NCBI GenBank assembly: GCA_028687545.1
Contig: JAQTZZ010000034.1
Span: 1 to 45,821 of the forward strand
Reading direction: 5' to 3'
Length of the DNA: 45,821 bases
From: Candidatus Wallbacteria bacterium
GTDB lineage: Bacteria > Muiribacteriota > JAQTZZ01
Positions within the stretch are counted from its first letter, which is position 1. Each line of letters starts with the position of its first letter. Under the pieces are notes generated by a model. It had not been told where the DNA came from. It ran no database searches and saw only the letters and a program-made list of their open reading frames with translations. A program made the position numbers and the translations under genes. Shown piece by piece: positions 29,295 to 37,700 of the stretch.

Positions 29295-30647
29295 TATAAT
29301 CTTCCCCGGATTGAATATCCCCTGCGGGTCAAATATTGCTTTCACTTCCTTCATCAAGTTGACAGCATCTTTCCCCAGGTTTTTCTTCAGAAAACCCCGC
29401 CGTTCGATGCCGATTCCATGTTCGCCCGAAACAGCTCCGCCAAGATCCAGAGCGATTGCATGCAGTTTTGCAAAAAGGAGCTTTGTTTCTGTGACTTCCG
29501 ACTTATCGTCAGGAGAGAACAGAACATTGGGATGAAGGTTGCCGTCCCCGATGTGCCCGAAAAGAACGAACTGCACCTTGAATCTGGAATGCAGCTTTTC
29601 CACTTTCGAGACAAAATCCTGAAGACGGGCTCTGGGTACGACCAGGTCTCCGCCAAGTACGCCTGGTCTGAGATTGGCGAAGGCAGACATCAGCCCCTTG
29701 CGCCAGCGCAGGAACTCGTTTCCATTGTCTGTGCTTTCCGTAAAATCCAGGCGATTTTTTCCTGCAAATTTTCTCACCATATTCCAGGCTCCGTCGATTT
29801 TTTCCACGCTTCTGCCGTCCAGTTGAATCAGCACAGCATATGGATTGTCTCTCTTCCAGTTCGCTTTTTCCCGCAACTCAACAGCTTTCTGGCATGTCTG
29901 GTCCATAAATTCCAGGATGGCAGGAGTGATTCCCCGGCCTGGTAAGAACTTGAAGCCGAATTCAGTAAGCAGCTTCAAATCCCTGAATCCAAGATAAGCG
30001 GTCCTGAATGCCAAAGGCGCTGGAATCACCCTGAGAGTGATTTCTGAAATCAGCCCGAGCGTCCCCTCGGCTCCGCAGAACAGCTGATGCAGCGGATATC
30101 CGAGCGCGTAGCGCAGGTTTTTCGTGCCAAGTATAATTTCCCTGCCTTGATGATTGATGTATTTCAGGCCGAGCAGATAACTCCTGGTTGTACCGTATTT
30201 CAGGGATCTGATACCGCCTGCATTGGTGGAAAGATTGCCCCCGATGGTGCAGACTGAGGCTGAAGCCGGATCAGGCGGGTAATAAAATCCAGATTCAAGG
30301 CAGAATTTCTTGAGTTCACCTGTAATCACGCCGGGTTGAACTGTGACCATCATGTTTTCAGGGGAAAATTCCAGAATTTTCCGCATCTTTTCGAATGATA
30401 CAACGATCCCAGGTTTAACGGCGAGCGGCGAGCCGGTCATGGCAGTCCCTGCTCCCCTCGGATAAACCGGCAGGCTCTGTTTTGAGCAGTATTTAACGAT
30501 CTTTGAAAGATCGGAAGACGATTCCGGCCAGCAGACTGCCAGCGGTTTAGATTCATGTGGGGAAGCGTCGTAGCTGTAAAGAAGCCTGTCTGAATCCAAG
30601 CTCGAAAAATCGATCTTCAATCGTGAAAAATCTTCAAAGAGCTTCAT
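29286..30647 (-). CDS. FAD-binding 2-hydroxyacid oxidase subunit (GlcD/D-lactate dehydrogenase type)
   Basis: The 453-residue product has the PCMH flavin fold: YPRGAGTAMTGSP (62-74), TIGGNLSTNAGG (134-145), IRSLKYGTTRSYLLGL, and the C-terminal substrate/FAD domain with FGHIGDGNLHPN and AVSGEHGIGIERR. It oxidises D-lactate, glycolate or D-2-hydroxyglutarate; the exact acid is not decidable here. The ATG overlaps the stop of the sodium-pump beta subunit by four bases, so it is part of that operon. The end of the gene lies in a tandem repeat. The GlcF-like subunit follows. Confidence 0.82.
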   Translation of the reverse strand: MKLFEDFSRLKIDFSSLDSDRLLYSYDASPHESKPLAVCWPESSSDLSKIVKYCSKQSLPVYPRGAGTAMTGSPLAVKPGIVVSFEKMRKILEFSPENMMVTVQPGVITGELKKFCLESGFYYPPDPASASVCTIGGNLSTNAGGIRSLKYGTTRSYLLGLKYINHQGREIILGTKNLRYALGYPLHQLFCGAEGTLGLISEITLRVIPAPLAFRTAYLGFRDLKLLTEFGFKFLPGRGITPAILEFMDQTCQKAVELREKANWKRDNPYAVLIQLDGRSVEKIDGAWNMVRKFAGKNRLDFTESTDNGNEFLRWRKGLMSAFANLRPGVLGGDLVVPRARLQDFVSKVEKLHSRFKVQFVLFGHIGDGNLHPNVLFSPDDKSEVTETKLLFAKLHAIALDLGGAVSGEHGIGIERRGFLKKNLGKDAVNLMKEVKAIFDPQGIFNPGKIISE

Positions 30648-32125
30648 CCCAGTAATGCCAGCAACACACCGGCTGCCACAGCTGTGCCGATCACGCCGGC
30701 CACATTCGGACCCATCGCGTGCATCAGGAGGAAATTCTGGGGATTTTCACTCTGTCCCACTTTCTGGGCTACCCGCGCAGCCATGGGAACTGCGGAGACC
30801 CCTGCTGCGCCGATCAGGGGATTGATCCTGTCCTTACTGACCAGATTCATGAATTTCCCGAGCAGCACCCCTCCGGCTGTCGCGAAACTGAAGGCTATTG
30901 CACCCAGTATGAGGATTTTGATGGTGGCGAGGTTGAGGAAAGTTTCAGCCCGCATCGTGGTACCGACTGCAGTACCCAGAAAAATCGTCACGACATTCAT
31001 CAGCTGATTTCTGGCCGTGTCAGCCAGTCGCTCCACGCAACCGACTTCGCGCATCAGGTTTCCTAACATCAGCATGGCTACCAGAGCGGAAACTGCAGGA
31101 ACAATATAAAGACAGGTAATGCAGACCACTATCGGGAACAGGATCCGCTCACGCCGCGACACTTCTCGCAGCGGAGTCATCACTATCATCCGCTCGCGCC
31201 TGGTGGTCAGAAGCCTCATGATCGGCGGCTGGATCAACGGTACCAGCGCCATATATGAATATGCTGCCACTGCGATCGGGCCGAGCAGGTGAGGAGCGAG
31301 CTTGGCTGTAGTATAAATTGCGGTCGGTCCGTCGGCTCCTCCGATGATGCCGATGGAAGCTGCTTCCTGTGGCGTGAATCCCAGGAACATCGCGCCGATC
31401 AGTGTGATGAAAATGCCGAGCTGAGCTGCGGCACCCAGCAGGAATGTCTTGGGATTTGCAATCAACGGGCCGAAATCAGTCATTGCGCCGATCCCGAGAA
31501 ATATCAGAGGCGGGAAAATCTCCAGTTTTACACCGTGGTAAATGTAATAGAAAAGACCATAAGTCTCGCCAGGGCCGGGATAGATTTCATCAGAATAGAC
31601 TTCTTCAATCAGGAGCCTGTTCAGACGGAAGCGTTTTTCTTCAGTCAGATTCGTACGCGCCAGCTTCAGGGTTTCAGAAGAAATTCTGTAATTCTTAAAT
31701 ACATCCTCATTAAAAAAGGACTGGCCGTTCATGAGATTATTGAGCTCAGTCAGCAGATCAGACTCGAACTTTGAATCCAGTTTTCCAACCGTATAATCAG
31801 TAAGTTTTTTCTGCATGTCTGCAGAAAGATGTTCCTTCAGATAAATGGAAAACGGATCGTTCTGACTGTTCAGTCTGCTTACAAAGGCTGCGGAATTTTT
31901 CAGGTCCGATCGATAGAAATATCCGTCATACATGAGATTGTTATTCGGTATATTGGCAATCAGGGCGCCGAATCCGATCGGCATCAGAAGCAGAGGCTCA
32001 AAATCGCGGGCTACAGCGAGATAGATCAGCAGAATCCCTACTCCAAGCATCAGAAGCTGGTCCGGGGTAGAATGGAAAAATCCGGTCTGCCTGATGATCT
32101 CACCCAGATATCTAAGAATTTCCAT
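30644..32125 (-). CDS. Sodium-pumping decarboxylase beta subunit (OadB/MmdB/GcdB type)
   Basis: This 493-residue membrane protein carries out decarboxylation of carboxybiotin coupled to Na+ export. FLGIGAMTDFGPLIANPKTF contains Asp217, the equivalent of the Na+-site Asp in Klebsiella OadB, and GIIGGADGPTAIYTTAKLA and MGPNVAGVIGTAVAAG complete the channel signature. Residues 66-186 are an insertion of about 120 between the first helical pair and the rest; it is charged and helical and predicted to lie outside the membrane. Usual length is about 375-440. ATG at 32125 overlaps the biotin carrier stop. It is the fourth gene of the mmd operon. Confidence 0.88.
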   Translation of the reverse strand: MEILRYLGEIIRQTGFFHSTPDQLLMLGVGILLIYLAVARDFEPLLLMPIGFGALIANIPNNNLMYDGYFYRSDLKNSAAFVSRLNSQNDPFSIYLKEHLSADMQKKLTDYTVGKLDSKFESDLLTELNNLMNGQSFFNEDVFKNYRISSETLKLARTNLTEEKRFRLNRLLIEEVYSDEIYPGPGETYGLFYYIYHGVKLEIFPPLIFLGIGAMTDFGPLIANPKTFLLGAAAQLGIFITLIGAMFLGFTPQEAASIGIIGGADGPTAIYTTAKLAPHLLGPIAVAAYSYMALVPLIQPPIMRLLTTRRERMIVMTPLREVSRRERILFPIVVCITCLYIVPAVSALVAMLMLGNLMREVGCVERLADTARNQLMNVVTIFLGTAVGTTMRAETFLNLATIKILILGAIAFSFATAGGVLLGKFMNLVSKDRINPLIGAAGVSAVPMAARVAQKVGQSENPQNFLLMHAMGPNVAGVIGTAVAAGVLLALLG

Positions 32126-32502
32126 TATTCCAGTTCCACGAGAGACTGGCCGAATTCCACTTTCTGGCCTTTTTCACAGAGCACCTTCTTCACGCGCCCG
32201 GCTTTGTGCGAATAGAGATTCGTATTCATTTTCATGGCCTCGATCACAACAGCCAGCTGGTTTTCAGTGATGCTCTGCCCTTCCGTGACTTTGACCTCGA
32301 TGATAGTGCCTGCGAGCGGGCTCTTGATGGAAGTTTCCAATGCGTCAGCCACTATTTTCTGCGATTTTTCAAATGATCTGGCCAGATTCTGCGAGGATTC
32401 CTCAACCACTCTCTTCACAACGGCATTTTTCCCCTTATCCTCCAGGATTTCCACTTCCACTTCATATGTCTTGCCTTCAACAGTGATCCTTAGTCTCTTC
32501 AT
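32125..32502 (-). CDS. Biotin carboxyl carrier subunit of the sodium-pump decarboxylase
   Basis: The 125-residue protein has the biotin attachment motif EAMKM with Lys91, in a classical lipoyl/biotinyl domain (about 56-125) with SPLAGTIIEVKVTEGQ and SHKAGRVKKVLCEKGQKV. The N-terminal 50 residues form a small beta region and a helical, charged linker instead of the usual Ala/Pro-rich one. It carries CO2 between the carboxyltransferase and the membrane beta subunit. It overlaps both neighbours (start 32502 against gamma stop 32499; stop 32125 against beta start). Confidence 0.9.
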   Translation of the reverse strand: MKRLRITVEGKTYEVEVEILEDKGKNAVVKRVVEESSQNLARSFEKSQKIVADALETSIKSPLAGTIIEVKVTEGQSITENQLAVVIEAMKMNTNLYSHKAGRVKKVLCEKGQKVEFGQSLVELE

Positions 32503-32828
32503 TTATCGCGTCCTTTCGAAATATTCTGATTCATGAGTTCCACTTTTCCCTCGAATGACCACAACGTGTTGAACTGTCTCCTCTCCTTGACCAGCACTAT
32601 TTTTTTCAGTTCAAAGCTCTCGTCCAGAACTGCAGTAGCCGCTGCAGCGATCACTGCGATCAACCGCCTCTCTTCTTCTGTCGATGGTCCTGAGCCTGGA
32701 AAAAGCTGTCCGGGTTTCTGGAGATAGGAAAAAAGGTGGATCACGAAAGCGAGCAGACAGAGTGCCACGAAAACCACACCCATTCCCAGCAGTGTCAGTT
32801 CCAGCCCGAAAAGCAGATTGGTCATCAT
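32499..32828 (-). CDS. Sodium-pump decarboxylase gamma subunit (OadG family)
   Basis: The 109-residue product has one N-terminal membrane helix (about 7-31: GLELTLLGMGVVFVALCLLAF) and a cytoplasmic tail with AVIAAAATAVLDE, typical of OadG/MmdD proteins, which assemble the carboxyltransferase with the membrane subunit. The first ATG (32828) overlaps the stop of the carboxyltransferase (TGA, 32827-32825) with four bases; ATG at 32825 is the next codon and equally possible. A GGGGTGATG motif precedes it. Low sequence conservation in this family limits confidence, but gene order makes the call secure. Confidence 0.82.
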   Translation of the reverse strand: MMTNLLFGLELTLLGMGVVFVALCLLAFVIHLFSYLQKPGQLFPGSGPSTEEERRLIAVIAAAATAVLDESFELKKIVLVKERRQFNTLWSFEGKVELMNQNISKGRDK

Positions 32829-34360
32829 ACGGGCATCACCCCGTTTTTCTTGTAGGGATGTGAAACGCGCTTACTGGAAATGTTTTCAAGTGTCAAAGCC
32901 AGTAACTTTCTGGTATCGCGGGGAAAGATCACGTCATCCACAAAATTGTAGCCTGCCGCGATATAGGGATTGGCGAAAGCCTTGCGGTATTCCTCGATCT
33001 TCTGGTTGCGGCATTCCTCAGGTTTTTTCGCTTCCCTGATCTCGCGGGAAAACACGATATTGGCGGCTCCTTCCGCACCCATCACTGCGATCTCGGCAGT
33101 AGGCCAGGCGAAGACTGCGTCTGCTCCAAGGTCGCGGCTGCACATGGCGAGATAGGCTCCACCATATGCCTTGCGGATAATCAGTGTGATCTTGGGCACA
33201 GTGGCATGGGAATAGGAGTATAGCATTTTTGCGCCGTGCCGGATGATGCCTCCATATTCCTGCTCGATCCCTGGCAGGAATCCCGGAACATCCACCAGAT
33301 TTATCAAGGGAATGTTGAAGGCATTGCAGAAATTGATGAAGCGGGCGGCTTTGTCTGACGCGTTGATATCGAGCACTCCAGCCAGGAACAGGGGCTGATT
33401 GGCGACAATGCCTACCGACCGTCCCGCGATTCTCGCGAATCCGATCAGCATGTTCTTGGCGAAACCGCTCTGCACTTCCAGGAAGCTGTCCTGATCGGTC
33501 AGGCGGCTGATCAGCTGCAACATGTCATAAGATTCTTTTGGGTTTTCAGGTACTATCCCGTCCAGAGCAGGCAGTTCGTCCAGCTCGAAATCCTCTTTCA
33601 AAAGCGGCGGTTCCTCAAGATTATTGGAAGGAAAATAGGTAAGCAGACGTTTAGCTGTTTCCATCGCATCCTGGTCGTCTTCCGCCGCGAAGTGAGCGAC
33701 TCCTGAATGAGCCATGTGGGCTGCATATCCGCCGAGGTCTTCAGGGCTGACATCCTGCCCTGTGACAGCTTTGATTACATTCGGGCCTGTAATGAACATC
33801 TTGGCACTGTTCTTAACCATGATGATGAAATCAGAAAGAGCCGGCGAATAGACTGCTCCGCCTGCGCAGGGTCCTGCGATAATGGAAATCTGTGGCACTA
33901 CGCCCGAGAGCTGTGTGTTCAGGTAGAAAATCCTGCCGTATCCTGATAAGGACATCACCCCTTCCTGAATCCTGGCGCCACCCGAATCATTGATGCCGAT
34001 GAAAGGGGCTCCATACTTGAGGGACGCTTCCATGGCCTTGCAGATCTTGTCTGCATGCATTTCTCCCACAGAGCCGCCGGATGAGGTGAAATCCTGGGAA
34101 AAGGCGAAGACCAGCTTGCCTCCAACAGACCCTGATCCTGTAATCACTCCGTCTGCAGGGATCTCCTTGTTGCCGAGGTCGAACTGAGTGCAGCGGTGAT
34201 GAGCGAACTGGTAGTTTTCGATAAAGGTCTGCTTGTCGAAGAGAAGCTCCAGCCGCTCCCTGGCAGTGAGCTTGCCCTTTTCGTGCTGCTTGCCCGCATT
34301 GGCAGCTTCCTGCTTCTGGATGGCCGCTTTTTTCTCTCTCAGTTCAGTGATTTTATCCAA
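32825..34360 (-). CDS. mmdA: Carboxyltransferase subunit of methylmalonyl-CoA (or related) decarboxylase
   Basis: The 511-residue product is a PccB/MmdA-type carboxyltransferase with both oxyanion motifs: ARIQEGVMSLSGYGRIF and GPCAGGAVYSPALSDF in the N-half and RKAYGGAYLAMCSRDLGAD and MGAEGAANIVF in the C-half. It transfers CO2 from methylmalonyl-CoA to biotin. Glutaconyl-CoA enzymes are longer (about 580), favouring methylmalonyl-CoA, with propionyl-CoA as product. The TTG start has GGGGTAAC upstream, and no earlier ATG fits. It is the first gene of the six-gene operon and has a promoter about 60 bases upstream. The substrate call is inference from length and family. Confidence 0.88.
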   Translation of the reverse strand: MDKITELREKKAAIQKQEAANAGKQHEKGKLTARERLELLFDKQTFIENYQFAHHRCTQFDLGNKEIPADGVITGSGSVGGKLVFAFSQDFTSSGGSVGEMHADKICKAMEASLKYGAPFIGINDSGGARIQEGVMSLSGYGRIFYLNTQLSGVVPQISIIAGPCAGGAVYSPALSDFIIMVKNSAKMFITGPNVIKAVTGQDVSPEDLGGYAAHMAHSGVAHFAAEDDQDAMETAKRLLTYFPSNNLEEPPLLKEDFELDELPALDGIVPENPKESYDMLQLISRLTDQDSFLEVQSGFAKNMLIGFARIAGRSVGIVANQPLFLAGVLDINASDKAARFINFCNAFNIPLINLVDVPGFLPGIEQEYGGIIRHGAKMLYSYSHATVPKITLIIRKAYGGAYLAMCSRDLGADAVFAWPTAEIAVMGAEGAANIVFSREIREAKKPEECRNQKIEEYRKAFANPYIAAGYNFVDDVIFPRDTRKLLALTLENISSKRVSHPYKKNGVMPV

Positions 34361-34390
34361 GTTGTTACCCCATAAAACTGCGATTATGCA

Positions 34391-34444
34391 TTAGCGGAAT
34401 CAATAAAATTTTAGCGGAAAACAAGATTAGATGCAATTCTAATC
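34391..34444 (-). promoter_or_regulatory. Promoter and operator-like repeats of the mmd operon
   Basis: On the minus strand TTGCAT (34436-34431) and TAAAAT (34413-34408) are spaced by 17 bases. Around the -35 box, GATTAGA at 34425-34431 pairs with TCTAATC at 34438-34444. TTAGCGGAA occurs twice, at 34391-34399 and 34411-34419, 20 bases apart, one copy over the -10 element. The symmetry and repeat spacing suggest a regulator binding here. The regulator itself is not in the window. Confidence 0.5.
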
Positions 34445-34568
34445 ACAACTTGCATTTGGAGAAATTTGGTCCTGTCAATTTATTCTTCAATTCGACCTCT
34501 ATCACACGAAGTTATTCGATATTCTGTGGTCGAACAACATAAAGTCGTTTGACTATTGTGATGTTTGA

Positions 34569-34694
34569 TGCAATAGTTCTAAAAAATATTCACCCAAGCA
34601 CGCGATCCGCACATCCATGTCGGATTACAGGAAAGAAGACTGGCTGACCAATGTTCCGCTTTATGCCATAAATATTCTGCCGGATCTGCTGTAA
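34569..34694 (+). pseudogene. C-terminal remnant of a DUF4143/COG1373-type ATPase
   Basis: The frame from 34569 to the TAA at 34692-34694 encodes SSKKYSPKHAIRTSMSDYRK and then EDWLTNVPLYAINILPDLL. From memory, the KYSPKHAIR and NVPLYAI segments match the C-terminal end of many COG1373 ATPases. There is no upstream part: an in-frame TGA lies just before. It is a fossil of a gene of the same superfamily as the intact ATPase at 12986. The rest of the 34361-34752 gap holds the mmd promoter and no other gene I can support. Confidence 0.4.
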
Positions 34695-34752
34695 ACAGAG
34701 GTGGTCAACCTATTTCGTTTATCCAATTTAATTCGCAAAATTAGGTCCCAGT

Positions 34753-37700
34753 TTATTGATTTTCAGGTTGAGCAAGAAAATGCACTTTCACTACTCTGCT
34801 CACAGTCACAGTGTTTTCCGTATACCTTGCGGTGCCCTCAACTGTACCTCCCTCGTTTCCAAATGGAGAGTTGATAGAATAGACCCCAGGTATACCTCCC
34901 ACCGTCCAGGTCAAGTTACCCGGCGCAAAACTTCCGTCATTGTACTGGACTTCGCCTGTGGAAGGCAGTTGGTAAACAGTGGCTTCAGTGGTAGCTTCAG
35001 TGGTGGAAAGCCCGATGTCTACTGGAGTATTGAGGGCTGTATCATAGGAATACCAGGCGTCGTTGTAATACTTGGCTCCATATCCGTCGATCACCCAGAT
35101 CCTGTTGTTGTAAACCAGGTTGGTGTGTCCGTATCTTGCTGCCCAGCCGTCACTGGCTGTAGCCTGGGTCCAGCTCACACCGTCTGATGAATACCAGATA
35201 TCGTTTAAACCACTGCCATTGCATCCGCCCCTCACCCATAGCTTATTATCAAAGACCAGGCTGGTGTGCCAATATCTTGCAGACCAGCCGGCACTGCCTG
35301 GAGCCTGGGTCCAGCTCACACCGTCAACTGAATACCAGACGTCGTTTTTATATGACGGGGTCTGATCAAGCCCGCCTATCACCCACATTTTATTGTCAAA
35401 TACCACACTAGTGTGATTACGTCGTGGGGAAAATCCATTCCCGTCATTGGCTTTGACCTGGGTCCAGTTCACTTCATCCGAGGAGCACCAGACATCATTA
35501 TTATAGTTGCCGCTGTTGTCACCTCCTCCGATCACCCACATCTTGTTGTCATAAACCAGGCTGGTATGTCCAAATCTTGCACTCCAGCCTGCATTGGAGG
35601 TGGCAGAAGTCCAGTCAGCACCGTCGGTGGAATACCAGACGTCGTTTTTATCGCTGCCGGTACTCATCCTGGCTCCCCCGATCACCCACATCTTGTTGTT
35701 AAAAACCAGGCTGGTGTGGCGAATTCTTGCAGTCCAGCCCGCACTGGCTGTAGCCTGAGTCCAGTGCACACCGTCTGAGGAAGACCAGACATCATTATTC
35801 CAGCTGCCGCCAAATCCCCCGATCACCCACATCTTGTTGTTGTAAATCAAGCTTGTTTGCCCATATCTGCCGGAGCACTCTGCACTGTCAGTGGCTTCTG
35901 AGCAAAATGCCCCGTAAACAGGAGAATAAGTCATTGTTTCACTGGTATCTGCGGTTCCCATCAGATGGGCTTCTGCTGTTGGAGTGTTCCAGTTCGTGAT
36001 CGCCTTGCATTCGACCGTAAAATTGGTTCCTTCCTGGACTTCCAGCGTTGCTCCGCTGTTTTTCCAGCTGCCGCCGGAGAGTCTCCACTGGGCTCCTGCA
36101 GTCACTGCCTCAGCAGGAGTCAGAGTCACTGACAGGGTGGGTTTAAATACAACATGAAGCACCAGCTTGCGGCTGGCAGTCACTGAGTTTTCAGTATAAC
36201 CGGCAGTCAGTTCAACAGTGCCTGAAGTTGCCCCTCTTGTGTAAACATACCCGTTTATACTGCCGCCACCTGAAGTAACGCTCCAGGAAAGGTTCTGCGT
36301 TGCATAAGTCCCGTCATTGTATTGGACTTCACCTGTAACAGGCAAGGTGCAGGTAGCTGTTTCCGAGGTGACTTCTGCGGTGGAAAGCCCGATGTCAACT
36401 GGAGTGTTGCTGGCTGAGGAATTGGCTGTGGAAACTGAATGCCAGACGTCGTTTTTGTAGCCTCCGTCATAGCCGCCGATTACCCACAGCTTGTTGTCAT
36501 AGACTACACTCGTGTGACTGTATCGAGTGGTAAACATCGGCGTTGATGTTGAAACCTGAGTCCAGGTGATTCCATCAGTGGAAGACCAGACGTCATTTTT
36601 ACAACTGCCGTCATAGCCGCCGATTATCCACAGCTTGTTGTCATAGACTATACTCGTGTGACTGTATCGAGTGGAAAACGCTGCGTTTGCTTTAACACAG
36701 GTCCAATTGATTCCATCAGTTGAAGACCACACGTCGTTTTTAGATACCCCGATACTGCCGCCGATTACCCACAGCTTGTTGTCATAGACTACACTCGTGT
36801 GCCAGAATCGAGCGCTAAAACCAGCTGCAGCAACTTCCTTAGACCAGGTTATCCCATCCCCTGAAGACCAGACGTCGTTTTTAGGTACCCCGGTACTGCC
36901 GCCGATTACCCACAGCTTGTTGTTGAAGACTACGCTCGTATGACTGTATCGAGCGGAAAAACCAGCTGCAGCAACTTCTTTAGACCAGGTTATCCCATCC
37001 CCTGAAGACCAGATGTCATTCAGATAGACACTGCCACCGCTCAGGCCGCCGATTACCCAGATCTTGTTATCAAAGACTACACTGGTATGTCCGTGTCGTA
37101 CGGAAAAACCGGCTGCTGCAGTGGCCTGGGTCCAAGTAGTACCATTCGCTGAAGACCAGACATCGTTTTTATCACTGCCGGCATAGCCGCCGATTACCCA
37201 CAGCTTGCCGTTATAAACCAGACTGGTGTGATTTTCCCTTCCTCCCCATGCTGAGGCAGACGCCTGCGTCCAGGTAGCCACACTCACTGTATAAACCGCA
37301 TTTTTCGTTAAATCTGTGGTTTCCATCGTTCCATCAATATCAGCCGGCTTGGTATATCCTTCCATAGTGCTGAACGTGATCTCAAAAGTCCTGCCAACCT
37401 GCACAGAGGTATTGATCTCACTGGTTATCCAATTGCTTCCACCGTCGATACTCCACTTGGCTCCGGCGGTTACTGCTTCAGCCGGAGTTATAGTCACTTT
37501 GAGATTGTGGTTGACAAGATGAAGCACAAATTTGCGGCTTGTTGTCGCTGAATTTTCCGAATAACTGGCCGTAAGTTCGACAGTTCCTGCTGCCGTGCCC
37601 CTTGTATAAACATTCCCGGCTATGCTCCCGTCACCCGGATTGACGTTCCAAACGAGGTCCTTGGGAGTAAATGTCCCGTCATTGTATTGGACTTCACCTG

